A stretch of 47,178 nucleotides of DNA from Planctomycetota bacterium (lineage in GTDB: Bacteria; Planctomycetota; Planctomycetia; Isosphaerales; Isosphaeraceae): assembly GCA_021791715.1 (NCBI GenBank), contig JAJYWB010000045.1, positions 1 through 47,178 on the forward strand, in the 5' to 3' direction. Of the stretch, positions 10,140-19,371 are shown piece by piece. The first letter of the stretch is position 1. Each line of letters opens with the position of its first letter. Below the pieces are notes generated by a model that did no database searches, had not been told where the DNA came from, and saw only the letters and a program-made list of their open reading frames with translations. The translations under genes and the position numbers were made by a program.

Positions 10140-10693
10140 TCGATCGGCGTTCCAAACTCTTGGTGATCGACGCTTCCGTCGCTCGATCCTCGGGCGGATC
10201 GGAGACGCTAGAACCGACGGCCAAAGCTTGCCGAGAACGTCTTAAAACGATTCTCGACGTTCGTCATCGTATGATGATGTCTCAACCGATCCGCGAAGAA
10301 TGGAACAAGCATCAATCGAATTACGCAAGAACTTGGCGTCGAAATATGTATGCACGAAAACTAATAGAAATCGTTAATGTTCCTGAAGACGAAACATTTC
10401 GGAATAAGATCCGATTGAAAGCGGCGAACACAAAAAATATGGAAGCGATGATCAAGGATTGTCATTTGATTGAAGCGGCGTCGATCGCCGATCGGATCGT
10501 GATTTCTCGCGACGACGAAGTTCGAGATCTTTTCCGATCGGTCGCGCAAGACTTCAAAGTTCTTCAAGGAATCGCTTGGATCAATCCCGTCGATCCCGCC
10601 GCCGATGTCGTCGCATGGCTAGCCGCGGGGGCGAATCTTAACGATCGCCCAAAACTCACGCCGACGACGAACGAGGGTGACACGGGTCAATAA
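10136..10693 (+). CDS. PIN-like nuclease domain protein coupled to the AAA ATPase
   Basis: 185 residues beginning at the ATG that overlaps the ATPase stop by four bases. The pattern fits a PIN domain: strand plus acidic residue at the start (LLVIDAS, Asp12), a central acidic pair (REEW, Glu54/55), KDCHLIEAASIAD (Asp108), and VISRDDEVRDLF (Asp126/127) near the end. PIN proteins are Mg-dependent RNases or flap-type nucleases, and many are toxins. With the ATPase upstream, the simplest reading is an ATPase-gated nuclease. The family match rests on acidic spacing and predicted strand/helix order, so structure prediction would matter. No antitoxin-like small gene is visible beside it. Confidence 0.65.
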   Translation: MIDRRSKLLVIDASVARSSGGSETLEPTAKACRERLKTILDVRHRMMMSQPIREEWNKHQSNYARTWRRNMYARKLIEIVNVPEDETFRNKIRLKAANTKNMEAMIKDCHLIEAASIADRIVISRDDEVRDLFRSVAQDFKVLQGIAWINPVDPAADVVAWLAAGANLNDRPKLTPTTNEGDTGQ

Positions 10694-11089
10694 GTAGTAT
10701 AAATATTTCTAGAAGATTATGAAGTTGTCTTTATCAAGTCGGATCGATTCAGTAAGGTTCAAGCTCGTTCACGTTTAAAATTTTTGTTATCCTCATGAAA
10801 TACGAAGAGTCGCCGGATCTCGCGATGAATCTTGGGGATATCGCGCCTCGCGGGAACGCCGAGCCGAATCGCGAATCGCTACCGTCCCAATCCGACCGTC
10901 GATCGCCGCCAATTCGACACGAGTACTCTGCCAAATTGGCAAATCCGACAATCCAAGTAAGCGTTCAAAACGCCATACGTAACCGGTCGCCCCACCATAA
11001 CTCAAGAATCATCCAGAGGTTACTAACGGCACGATGCAAATCATCAACCCCTCCTTGAAGCCGGCGCGTTATTTGCATATTATACTTAG
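10694..11089. other. intergenic region between the AAA-PIN pair and the response regulator
   Basis: About 400 bp with no convincing gene on either strand; short frames are Arg/Ser-rich shadows. It presumably contains the end of the AAA-PIN transcript and the promoter of the regulator. An AT-rich TATTTGCATATTATAC stretch at about 11070-11085 is a possible core promoter, too weak to assert. Confidence 0.4.
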
Positions 11090-11509
11090 TTGGCTAAGCT
11101 TTCTGTGAAATCGCGAGATTGGTTTGTGGTGACGCTCGACCGCCCTTATTCTTTGTTGATCACCGACGACGACCCGATCGCCCGGGAAACGTTGCGTGAA
11201 ATCTTTGAGCCCGAGGGGTTTCACACCCTTCTCGCCGAGAGCGGCGAAGAGGCGGTCGATATCGTCCAGCATCAAGACGTCCACCTCGCCTTGATGGACA
11301 TGCATTTGCCAAAAATGTCCGGACTTGAAACGATGGAGGTCGTTCGCCGCATCAAAGGGTTGTTGCCCACGATTTTGATCTCGGCGGAGCACGACGAAAC
11401 TCTCCTCCGGAAGGCGCTCTCGGCCCATGCGTTCTGCGTCCTCGCCAAACCGGTCAGTCGCCACGTCGTCATTTATGTCGTCACCCGTGCGCTCGAAAAA
11501 TTTTATTGA
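11090..11509 (+). CDS. single-domain response regulator (CheY-like receiver)
   Basis: Up to 139 residues, essentially one receiver domain and no output domain. The acidic pocket (LLITDDDPIA), the phospho-acceptor Asp (LALMDMHLP), the Ser/Thr switch (TILISAE, Ser) and the conserved Lys (VLAKPVS) are all present. It should be phosphorylated by an unlinked histidine kinase and act through protein contacts. The start is uncertain: no ATG precedes the domain, and TTG at 11090 or GTG at 11105, 11126 or 11129 are all possible; the last gives MTLDRPYSLLI directly before the domain. The next gene overlaps its 3' end, so the two are probably cotranscribed. Confidence 0.85.
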   Translation: MAKLSVKSRDWFVVTLDRPYSLLITDDDPIARETLREIFEPEGFHTLLAESGEEAVDIVQHQDVHLALMDMHLPKMSGLETMEVVRRIKGLLPTILISAEHDETLLRKALSAHAFCVLAKPVSRHVVIYVVTRALEKFY

Positions 11510-12896
11510 TCGATCGCTCAAAACGCTCCGTCTGTCGATCGCGTTGCTACTTTTCTCTTCCGCGGCGAAAGCTCACGATATCCCCAACGCGCGGGTCGAT
11601 CGATCGATCCAGGTTTTCGTCGGTTCAAAAACATTAAGCATCGATTATGAAGTTTCACTCGCCGAATTAACGCTTACTCAAGAGCTAAAATCACTGATCG
11701 GCAAGCTTCCCGAAGGGGATCGCGAAACCTGGTTCAAGCGCTACGGCCAAGAAACGGGCCCGCTCGACGCCAAAGGGATTCTCGTCGCGGTCGATCGCGA
11801 GGCGACTCCGCTCGAATTCGTCGGCTTCGACCTCGCGATCGAGGAACATCCAAGGTACATCTTCCATTTCCGCGCCAAGCTTAAAACCAATCACGGCAAA
11901 CTACATGTTCAAGATACCAATTTTAGTTCTTCGGAGGGGACGAGTAGGCTGGCGATCAAACCGATCGAGGGGGTTAGGCTGCGCGGCGACGACCTGCCGC
12001 AATCAGTCGACGAGATCGCGATTCAGCCCGTTTGGAAGCTCACCGATCAGGAGGAAAGACGAACAAGGCAAGTCGAGGTGGATTTCGAGACGAGCGGGAC
12101 GTCGGCGGATCGGGTCGACTCAAAGGCTTCGCGGCGATTCGTCGATTCTTCCAAGTTGGAAAAGAGTCGATCGACTTTCGGTTCGATTGAGGCGGCGCCG
12201 GAAACGACGAGCGATTCGCGATTTTCGCCGACTTCGAGCCTGACCTGGCTGTTGGATCGACGTACCGGGCTTTCGTGGGGGGCTTTGATGGCGGTCGCTT
12301 TCGCGCTTGGCGCCGTGCATTCGATCCAGCCGGGACACGGCAAGACGATTGTCGCGGCGGCGTCGTTCTCGGGAAAGGGAGGTCGAAGGAGGGCGGCGGC
12401 GGTCGCGTTCATCGCCGTGATCACGCATTTCGCCTCGGTGTTGCTCGTCGCTCTTGGCCTTGCTTTAACGCATACGACGGCTTACGGTTCGATCCATCTC
12501 GCGCTCGCGCGGATCGCCGGGTTTGTGATCGCGATCGTCGGCGCGTGGCGGCTCGGGAGGGTTTTGGGGGGTTACGAAATTCTCCACGACGAGGCCTCAA
12601 TGAAGCTCGGCGGAGGGTCGGCGAACGTCGTCGCGCTGGGAGTCGCCGGCGGGCTTGTGCCTTGCTGGGAGGCGGTCGTGCTCGTGCTCGTCGCCGACGC
12701 GATCGGTCGATTGAAGCTTGGTTTGGCGCTGGTCGCGGCGTTCAGCTTTGGGATGATCGCGATCCTCCTCGCCGTCGCCGCGGGGGTCGGTTGGCTCGGC
12801 GAACGAGCGCCGAATTCCGAACGGTTCCGCGTCGGCGCGGCGGCGATCGCCGCGGCGTTCCTCCTCGTCGTCGGCTGCGGGCTCCTTCAATTTTAA
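11475..12896 (+). CDS. NicO/RcnA-type nickel-cobalt exporter with exported N-terminal domain
   Basis: About 473 residues. A signal peptide (LSIALLLFSSAAKA then HD) is followed by a roughly 190-residue extracytoplasmic domain of the kind preceding NicO transporters, then a polar linker, then about six membrane helices. The first membrane block has GAVHSIQPGHGKTIVAA, the His-rich family signature for metal passage, and a second His is in VITHFAS. Family members move Ni2+ or Co2+, usually outward. There is no His-rich cytoplasmic loop as in E. coli RcnA. The start is unclear: ATG 11475 or GTG 11487, both overlapping the response regulator and neither with a good ribosome site. The overlap suggests joint control with that regulator. 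Confidence 0.78.
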   Translation: MSSPVRSKNFIDRSLKTLRLSIALLLFSSAAKAHDIPNARVDRSIQVFVGSKTLSIDYEVSLAELTLTQELKSLIGKLPEGDRETWFKRYGQETGPLDAKGILVAVDREATPLEFVGFDLAIEEHPRYIFHFRAKLKTNHGKLHVQDTNFSSSEGTSRLAIKPIEGVRLRGDDLPQSVDEIAIQPVWKLTDQEERRTRQVEVDFETSGTSADRVDSKASRRFVDSSKLEKSRSTFGSIEAAPETTSDSRFSPTSSLTWLLDRRTGLSWGALMAVAFALGAVHSIQPGHGKTIVAAASFSGKGGRRRAAAVAFIAVITHFASVLLVALGLALTHTTAYGSIHLALARIAGFVIAIVGAWRLGRVLGGYEILHDEASMKLGGGSANVVALGVAGGLVPCWEAVVLVLVADAIGRLKLGLALVAAFSFGMIAILLAVAAGVGWLGERAPNSERFRVGAAAIAAAFLLVVGCGLLQF

Positions 12897-12947
12897 TCAA
12901 AATCACGGTCGATATATAATTGCATCGAGTTTATACAGTATCAAGTT

Positions 12948-14132
12948 ATGAAACCAGTTAAGATTGAATTGTTTCACGCCGCGACCCCTTTGAAATCGAA
13001 GATCAAACACGCTTCGCACGAGCGATCGATCAGCGACGACTTGATCGTCGCGGTGACGCTCGCCGACGGCTCGATGGGATACGGCGAGGGGGTTCCGCGA
13101 ACGTACGTGACGGGGGACACGATCGAATCGTCGATGAACGTTTTGGAATCTTTTAATTTAGCGGAGCATATGGGGAGTCCGCGAACGTTCGCCGAGGCGG
13201 TCGCGCGGATCGGCGCGATGGAATTCCCGGTTACGCTCGCGGACCCGCGCGGGATGACGGGGAATCCCGCGCGTTGCGCTCTCGAACTCGCGGCGCTCGA
13301 CGCTTACGCTCGATCGTTCGGCGAGAGCTTGGGGACGGCGGTCGAACTGTTCGCGAACCGGCTCGACGCCGATCTCACTCGACCGCCGGCGCGGGTACGC
13401 TATAGCGGAGCGATCACCGCCGAAACCAAACGCAAAGAAACGATCTCCGCGATCAAAATGTGGCTATATAATTTTGCACAGGTGAAGGTGAAGGTGGGAG
13501 TGACGGGACAAGACGATCCCGCTCGAATGAGGAAATTTCGGAGGATTTTGGGTAGCCGGATCGATATACGAATCGACGCCAATGAATCTTGGAGCGCCGA
13601 TGAAGTCGTCGATCGAGTTGAGCCGTTGCTGAGGTATAAGCCCTCGGCGCTGGAGCAACCGGTCGCGCACGGCGAGGTCGAGAGGCTCGCGGAATTGAGG
13701 CCGAGGCTCGGCGTTCCGGTGATGCTTGACGAATCGCTATGCGGTTATCCCGACGCCGAAAAAGCAGCGCGGCTGGGGCTCGCCGATTTCTTCAACGTAC
13801 GGTTGTCGAAGTGCGGCGGAATCGCCCCCGTGCTCAAGATCGTCGAACTTGCACGGAGGCGCGGAATCGGTTTACAGCTCGGTTGTCATCCTGGAGAAAC
13901 GGGGATCCTTTCGGCGGCGGGTCGACACGTCGCGAGTCGTATCGGCGCGTTCCGGTATGTGGAAGGATCGTATGATAAACATATATTATTACAAAATATC
14001 ACGCGTCCGGATATCACGTTCCGATTCGGCGGCTGGGCGAAGCCGATCGGCGGCTCGGGGCTCGGTGTCGAGGTCGATCGCGACGCTCTCGAAAGTTTAA
14101 CGGTGACGCGAAGGGAGGCGTTCTATGATTGA
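12948..14132 (+). CDS. enolase-superfamily enzyme (muconate cycloisomerase/dipeptide epimerase-like)
   Basis: 394 residues. The capping domain is at the N-terminus (GYGEGVPRTYVTG). The barrel shows the second-strand lysines (VKVKVG), the metal ligands (RIDANESW, LEQPV, MLDESLCG) and LSKCGGI. These place it in the MLE/dipeptide-epimerase subgroup, which abstracts a proton alpha to a carboxylate. Substrate cannot be read from sequence; L-Ala-D/L-Glu epimerase-type activity on peptides is one option. It is first in a three-gene set: the hydrolase overlaps it by 8 bp and the glycosyltransferase overlaps the hydrolase by 4 bp, so the three likely act in one pathway. Confidence 0.85.
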   Translation: MKPVKIELFHAATPLKSKIKHASHERSISDDLIVAVTLADGSMGYGEGVPRTYVTGDTIESSMNVLESFNLAEHMGSPRTFAEAVARIGAMEFPVTLADPRGMTGNPARCALELAALDAYARSFGESLGTAVELFANRLDADLTRPPARVRYSGAITAETKRKETISAIKMWLYNFAQVKVKVGVTGQDDPARMRKFRRILGSRIDIRIDANESWSADEVVDRVEPLLRYKPSALEQPVAHGEVERLAELRPRLGVPVMLDESLCGYPDAEKAARLGLADFFNVRLSKCGGIAPVLKIVELARRRGIGLQLGCHPGETGILSAAGRHVASRIGAFRYVEGSYDKHILLQNITRPDITFRFGGWAKPIGGSGLGVEVDRDALESLTVTRREAFYD

Positions 14133-15024
14133 ACCGAGTTCGACGATCGAGCCGAAGACGGTGATCCGTCTTGCTTCGGACGGTTATCCGATATTGACGA
14201 CGATATGGCCGGCGATCGGCGAGCGTCGCGGTTTCGTCGTCGTTCTGCACGGCGTGCAGAGCCACGCGGGCTGGTATCGCGGGTTAGGCCGGCGGCTCGC
14301 CGAGGGGGGATACGACGCGGTTTTTCCGGACCGTCGCGGATCGGGGGGGAATTCACTCGATCGGGGCCACGCCGATTCGGCGCGTCGGTTGTTGCTCGAT
14401 CAAATCGAGCTGCTCGAATCGATTCGGAGAGAATCAATGAGTTCGGGTTCGGATCGTCCCTCCTGGATCGCGGTCGCGGGGATCAGTTGGGGGGGGAAGA
14501 TCGCGACTTTACTCGCGGCGCAAAGGCCCGATCTGGTGGATTATCTCGCGTTGATTTGTCCTGGTTTGACGCCTCGCGTCGGGGTTTCGCCGAGGGAGAA
14601 ACTTGAAATCGCGGCGGCGGGGCTGTTTCGGCCGCGGAAGAAGTTCGCGATACCGCTCGCCGATCCCGCGCTCTTCACCGCGAGCGAAACGGGTCGAGCG
14701 TTCATCGCCGAGGATCCTTTGAGCCTGCGGGAGGCGACGGCTTCGCTTTTGATCGCGAGCGCGCGGATCGATCACGAGGTGCGCGGCGCGGCGCGGCGAA
14801 TCCGCCGGCCCGTTTTACTTATGCTCGCGGGTAAAGATCGGATTATTGATAATTCAAAAATCAAGAAGTATTTCGATATGATCGCAAGTGATGATAAGAC
14901 TTTGATCGAATATCCGGAGGCGCATCACACGCTCGAGTTCGAGGCCGACCCGTGGGTTTACGCCGCGGATTTGGTCGCGTCGTTCGATCGCCATTCGATG
15001 CGTCGAGCGGGAGCCGGCGCATGA
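14125..15024 (+). CDS. alpha/beta hydrolase (monoacylglycerol lipase/S33-like)
   Basis: 299 residues. It has the oxyanion strand VVVLHGVQSHAGWY, FPDRRGSGGN, the nucleophile elbow GISWGG (Ser), a likely catalytic Asp in MLAGKDRIID, and the catalytic His in PEAHHTLEFE. All triad members are in the expected order, so it should be an active serine hydrolase, acting on an ester, thioester or amide. No signal peptide is visible, implying a cytoplasmic enzyme. It overlaps the enolase-superfamily gene by 8 bp and the glycosyltransferase by 4 bp. The substrate is unknown. Confidence 0.85.
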   Translation: MIEPSSTIEPKTVIRLASDGYPILTTIWPAIGERRGFVVVLHGVQSHAGWYRGLGRRLAEGGYDAVFPDRRGSGGNSLDRGHADSARRLLLDQIELLESIRRESMSSGSDRPSWIAVAGISWGGKIATLLAAQRPDLVDYLALICPGLTPRVGVSPREKLEIAAAGLFRPRKKFAIPLADPALFTASETGRAFIAEDPLSLREATASLLIASARIDHEVRGAARRIRRPVLLMLAGKDRIIDNSKIKKYFDMIASDDKTLIEYPEAHHTLEFEADPWVYAADLVASFDRHSMRRAGAGA

Positions 15025-16214
15025 GATCGTCGCGGATCGTTCTGGTTCTCCCCGACGCTCCGTTGCCGTTCGGCGGCGCAGCGGCGCGTTGGTTTTACGC
15101 GTTGTTGCGCGGGCTCGTCGATCGCGGTCATCGGGTGACGGCGCTCGTCGTCGCCGAACCCGCCGACGCCGACCGCTCGCGCGAACTCTTTTCTCCCGAT
15201 CGGTACGACGTCCGGTATCATCGCCCCCCGGTCCGAAACGGAAAATTCAAGAAATTAGAATCTCTTGTTTATCCATATTCTTATCTTTACAGTCGAGAGC
15301 TCGTCGGCGAGGTCGAGGAGCTGACGAGATCGCGCGACTCGGCGCTTCATCTCGAGCAGTTGTGGAGCGGATGGACGGGGCTCGGTCGGGTCGACCGCTG
15401 TTTGTTGAACATTCATTATTTATACGATATCGATCTCGCCGACGAGCGACCGACTTCGTTCGAGGGGCGATTGCGCCGCGCGATGACGTTTCGCGGCGAG
15501 CGCGCTTTACTGAGACGATATCCCGTGATCACCACGCTGACCGATCGCTTAAGCCAAAGAACACGTGAAATTAACAAAAAAGCACAAGTTACAACCGTTC
15601 CGCTCGGTTTCGATTCGTCGCTTTATCGTTTCGAGCCGGCTCGGCCGCGCGGCGAGCGACCCGTCGTCGGTTTGATCGGATCGTTCGGCTGGGGTCCGTC
15701 GTATACCGCTGCGAGGAGGTTGATCGAACGCCTTTGGCCCGAGATTCGGAAGCGAAGGCCCGACGCGCGTTTGATGATCGTTGGACGAAAGGCGAAGCGG
15801 GCGCTCGCGGAATTTACCGAAGGGCTCGACGTCGAACTCGTCGAAGACGTTCCCGACATCATGCCGTATTGGAACAAGCTCGACTTGCTGCTGTACGCTC
15901 CGGGTCGAGGAAGCGGTATGAAAGTGAAGGTGATCGAGGCGATGGCTCTGGGAGTCGACATCGTGACCACATGGGAGGGGGTCGAGGGGCTCGAGGCGAT
16001 CGACCGAGTGCACGCGGGAATCGCCGACGACGACTCGGGATTGATCGACCGGACGATCGAGATCCTCGAGGCCCCCGAATCGACCCGAATCGATCGCCGA
16101 ACCGCGGCGCGAAGCCTCGTCGAGACGAATTGCGATCCGACTCGATCAATTGAGAAACTAGAATCTATTTACGAAAATATTCTCTCGAAAAATCACAACT
16201 CTCGTTTCAATTAA
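15021..16214 (+). CDS. glycosyltransferase, GT4-like (GT-B fold)
   Basis: 397 residues starting at MRSSRIVLVLPDAPLPFGG. The ATG overlaps the hydrolase stop by four bases; an upstream in-frame ATG at 14952 would create an unfamiliar extension inside the hydrolase. The N-terminal half has the Gly-rich loop (FGGAAARWFYALLRGLVDRG). The C-terminal half has VGLIGSFGWGPSY, ARLMIVG, VEDVPDIMPYWNKLDLLL, and GSGMKVKVIEAMALGVDIV, where the donor-site acidic residue lies. Family 4 enzymes are retaining transferases using nucleotide sugars at the cytoplasmic membrane face. With its two coupled neighbours it may build or modify a small glycosylated metabolite or envelope component. Confidence 0.88.
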   Translation: MRSSRIVLVLPDAPLPFGGAAARWFYALLRGLVDRGHRVTALVVAEPADADRSRELFSPDRYDVRYHRPPVRNGKFKKLESLVYPYSYLYSRELVGEVEELTRSRDSALHLEQLWSGWTGLGRVDRCLLNIHYLYDIDLADERPTSFEGRLRRAMTFRGERALLRRYPVITTLTDRLSQRTREINKKAQVTTVPLGFDSSLYRFEPARPRGERPVVGLIGSFGWGPSYTAARRLIERLWPEIRKRRPDARLMIVGRKAKRALAEFTEGLDVELVEDVPDIMPYWNKLDLLLYAPGRGSGMKVKVIEAMALGVDIVTTWEGVEGLEAIDRVHAGIADDDSGLIDRTIEILEAPESTRIDRRTAARSLVETNCDPTRSIEKLESIYENILSKNHNSRFN

Positions 16215-16224
16215 TAACTTATCG

Positions 16225-17751
16225 TTATTTCCCTTTTTTCTTTTTGGTTTTGAGGGTTTCGGGGGTTTTCTCGACGATCTTGGCTTTGAAAGCGGCTTCG
16301 ACGATTCGGTTCGCCGCATCGGCGGAGAAGCCTTCGACGACGCAGACGAGCGGGCCGCGGCGTTCAAGAATCTGGACCGCGCCGCGATCTGGGCGTCGGA
16401 TCGAATCGGGAAAGGCGTCGGGTTCGACCGCTTCCTTGGCGAGTTTGCTCGTTTGAAATCGCGCGTATGCGCGATGAAATTCGATCGCCTCGGAGTCGGA
16501 ATCCCAAACGCTCAGCCAAACGAGCCCGAGACGACCGTCGGGCGCCTCGAACACCGCGTACGAATCGCCGTCCCAGCCCGCCGCGGCGCTCTTGCCGTTT
16601 TGCTTCCGCAGCATCACCGCGAGCTGCATCTCGCCGACGACGTTCCTCCCCAATTCTTTCCAATCGCCGCCGACGGGGAGATCCCCCAGGTCGACGGCCA
16701 TCGGAACATCAATATTTTGATCATACTTTTCAGGATGGATTATTTGTTCGGTCGAAAGCGGCGGACGTTTGTAGGCTCGGTCGATCGCGGCCCAGCCGCC
16801 GTCGTTCGCCAATTTGGCGCAAAAGACGACTCCTCGGAGGTAGGGAAAAAGGAGCCCTTCGGAAAGGATCGGCGGAGCGCTCGCCAGGCTCCCGCCTCCC
16901 ACTCCGATCATCATCGGTCCCATCAGCTCGAACGTTCGCTTTAGCCTCTCGTGCGGAAGATTGACGATCCGCTCCCCCGTCCAGTCTGAGGTTTGCGCAC
17001 CCATCATCGTCAGCGTGGCTTCTCCCTCGATCAAAGCCGACAGCGCCGTGCTCGCGTCGTCGTCGTCGTGAGTCGCCTTCTGCAACAGATCGAGATCGTA
17101 ATGCTGATCGGCCAACGCGTGCGTCAACTCGTGCGCGATAACCGTTTTATTTTCATCTTTATTGAACTTGCTTGTCTTTCCCATCAGTAAATCAAGAAAT
17201 GAAGGTTTCGCGGTCTTCTCGAACGCCTTCGCTCCCGGTTCCTGAATCAGGTGCATCGTTTTGGTTTTGGGGTCGTAAAACGCCGCGATCTGCTCGGTGT
17301 AAAGCTTCACGAGCGAATCCTTCAACTTGTAATCCGCAGGCAAAAGCCCCAGCGCCTTCATCCCCAGCTCGTCGGCGCGAAACTCCTCGGGGGGCGTTTC
17401 AGAGTCGATCTCTTTAATCAACATCTCGGCAAGTTTTTCTCTCAAGGTGACGTCGCGCTTCACCTCGTGACGAAACGGCAGCCCTCGCATCACGGGCAAG
17501 ATCCGCTCGAAACCCTCCTTGTAACTCACGACCGCCGAAGTCGTATCGCCGCGATCGGCCTGTTCGTCCCCCTTCCGCAGCAATCCCAAGCCCTCGTCGG
17601 TCGTCGCCTTCTTGGCCGCGACCGCTCCATCCCGATCTCCCCCTTTCCGCGACTTCTCCAAATCGTCGCCTCGGACCGCGTCTTGAAAAAAGACGCTCAA
17701 ACTTATGACGACGGTTAATAACCCGATAAAAGCATTTTTATTCATGTTCAT
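16225..17751 (-). CDS. exported HExxH zinc-metallopeptidase-like protein
   Basis: 508 residues with an N-terminal signal peptide (about 1-28, hydrophobic GLLTVVISLSVFF). The motif VIAHELTHALADQHYDL gives HExxH at 207-211, and ALIEGEATLTMM some 30 residues on supplies a likely third Glu ligand, a gluzincin-like layout. A conserved-looking acidic/Lys region precedes it (EQIAAFYDPKTKTMHL). The C-terminal part shows no known domain and ends Lys-rich. It probably acts in the periplasm or at the surface. Two ATGs (17751, 17745) are possible. It converges on the glycosyltransferase with 10 bp between them, and the membrane-anchored coiled-coil gene lies upstream on the same strand. Confidence 0.72.
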   Translation of the reverse strand: MNMNKNAFIGLLTVVISLSVFFQDAVRGDDLEKSRKGGDRDGAVAAKKATTDEGLGLLRKGDEQADRGDTTSAVVSYKEGFERILPVMRGLPFRHEVKRDVTLREKLAEMLIKEIDSETPPEEFRADELGMKALGLLPADYKLKDSLVKLYTEQIAAFYDPKTKTMHLIQEPGAKAFEKTAKPSFLDLLMGKTSKFNKDENKTVIAHELTHALADQHYDLDLLQKATHDDDDASTALSALIEGEATLTMMGAQTSDWTGERIVNLPHERLKRTFELMGPMMIGVGGGSLASAPPILSEGLLFPYLRGVVFCAKLANDGGWAAIDRAYKRPPLSTEQIIHPEKYDQNIDVPMAVDLGDLPVGGDWKELGRNVVGEMQLAVMLRKQNGKSAAAGWDGDSYAVFEAPDGRLGLVWLSVWDSDSEAIEFHRAYARFQTSKLAKEAVEPDAFPDSIRRPDRGAVQILERRGPLVCVVEGFSADAANRIVEAAFKAKIVEKTPETLKTKKKKGK

Positions 17752-17790
17752 CTCGTAATATCTTGATGCAGTTTTTCGGCGACGATCGAT

Positions 17791-19371
17791 TCAACCCGCT
17801 TTTCGCCCGGTCGCCGCGGCGCGCCGGCCGTCGCTCGCCGCCGACGATTTAACGATCGGGTTTCTCAGTAAGATTCTCGCGGCGCGCACGAGCGCTTCGT
17901 CGGCGTTCGACGGACCGTTCCGTGCGTTCATGAAAGTCATTTGTCGATCATTCAAATGATCAAGAATCAACGTTTCGGGAAGGCCGATCACCCTTAAGCG
18001 ATGGATCGTGTGTGAAGCCGAGTCGATCGGTACGTTCGGGCCGATCACCTCTTTCGCCTCGTTCGAGATCTCGGGTTGAGTGTGCCGACCGTATTTTTCT
18101 TCCAGCTTCCGGATCGCGGGCGCCGACCGGGCGCCGAATCGGTCGACCACGCTCTTCAATTCGTCAAAAAAGCGAACGCGTTCCTTATCCGCTTCAATCG
18201 CCGCCTGTTCCAAACGTTCCATGCGAGCGCGACGCTCGGCGGCACGTTCTTGACGTGTCGGCCCGTTCTGTTTGCGATCGAGCAGTTTTAGCCGTTCGGC
18301 CTCTTTCCGTTCGCTGTCACGCCGAATCTCTTCAAGGATCGATCGTTTGTCTCCGGTCGCATCACGCGGGAGATCCTCGGCGTTCGCCGCGAGTCCGTTC
18401 GACCCTGGTTCGGGTTTGACGACCGCGGGCTCGATCGTCTTCTCGCTCGGCTTCAATGCCGAATCGGAACGCGCGACGCCCGTCGCCGTATTCAATCCCT
18501 TACCCGCTCCCAATTTGCTCAAGGGCTTCTCAGGCTTCGTCACCCGCTCCGTTCGTCCCCTCGATTCCATATTGCTCGCGAGCGTCTTAGGCCTCGCGCC
18601 GGCCGCGTTTAACGCGTCGCGACGAACGAGTTCCGCGCCGCGATCGCCGATGATCACAAGAGCCCCTGGAATCGATCCCGAGGGAGGCGGAACATGAATC
18701 CGCCTCGGCTCGCCCGCGTCGGCACGAGACTCGTCAGCGGCTTTCGTTTCGCCCGTTTGAACTCCCCCGGCGATCGCGGGAATCGACGCGGTTTCTTCAG
18801 GCTTCAACGCGCGATCGATCGATTTCGATCGGTCGACCGGATTCATCAAAGATTGCTCAGTTGAATCTCGCTTTGAATCAGTCTCCGCCGGTTTTCCTTC
18901 GCCGGCTTTTATTACATTGAAAAGATTTTCACCGTCGACGAGCGTATCGACGATCGATTTGGACGCGTCCGCGGAAGCCGATCCGTTCTCTTTCTCGCTT
19001 GAAGCCGATGGATTCGTTTGCTCGACGGCGGCCGATTCGATCGCCTTGTCGGCTTCGATTTCGGCTGGATCTTTCCAAAGAACGACGGGGTCGACCGTTT
19101 TGACCTCGCTCGGCGACACGAAAATCTTCCGACCGGCGGGCTCGGACGTCTTGGGAGCGAACCTCGCCAAAACGGGCTCGAGCCTCGACCGCAACCGATC
19201 GCGTATCGACAATAACCCGATCCCCACCGCGACGAGCAGAACCGGAATCAAAAACCGTGAAACGCTCGGATATCGATACTGAATCACGACGATCGGCGCG
19301 GGAAGAGCCTCGGTCGCCTCCGGTTCGGCCTCCTCGGGAGTATCGAGGTCGAAATCGTTCTCGATGCTCAT
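17791..19371 (-). CDS. membrane-anchored protein with long charged, coiled-coil-like region
   Basis: 526 residues, no recognised family. An acidic N-terminus (about 1-35) is followed by one membrane helix (FLIPVLLVAVGIGLLSI, about 40-56). Then comes a roughly 300-residue low-complexity stretch rich in Glu, Lys, Ala, Ser and Pro, and a helical charged segment near 355-420 (RQERAAERRARMERLEQAA). A more ordered C-terminus contains IHRLRVIGLPETLILDHLN. An AAGGGGAACGGGAT ribosome site supports the ATG. It ends 39 bp before the HExxH protein gene on the same strand. A spacer or anchor role in the envelope is possible, but nothing specific can be assigned. Confidence 0.7.
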   Translation of the reverse strand: MSIENDFDLDTPEEAEPEATEALPAPIVVIQYRYPSVSRFLIPVLLVAVGIGLLSIRDRLRSRLEPVLARFAPKTSEPAGRKIFVSPSEVKTVDPVVLWKDPAEIEADKAIESAAVEQTNPSASSEKENGSASADASKSIVDTLVDGENLFNVIKAGEGKPAETDSKRDSTEQSLMNPVDRSKSIDRALKPEETASIPAIAGGVQTGETKAADESRADAGEPRRIHVPPPSGSIPGALVIIGDRGAELVRRDALNAAGARPKTLASNMESRGRTERVTKPEKPLSKLGAGKGLNTATGVARSDSALKPSEKTIEPAVVKPEPGSNGLAANAEDLPRDATGDKRSILEEIRRDSERKEAERLKLLDRKQNGPTRQERAAERRARMERLEQAAIEADKERVRFFDELKSVVDRFGARSAPAIRKLEEKYGRHTQPEISNEAKEVIGPNVPIDSASHTIHRLRVIGLPETLILDHLNDRQMTFMNARNGPSNADEALVRAARILLRNPIVKSSAASDGRRAAATGRKAG

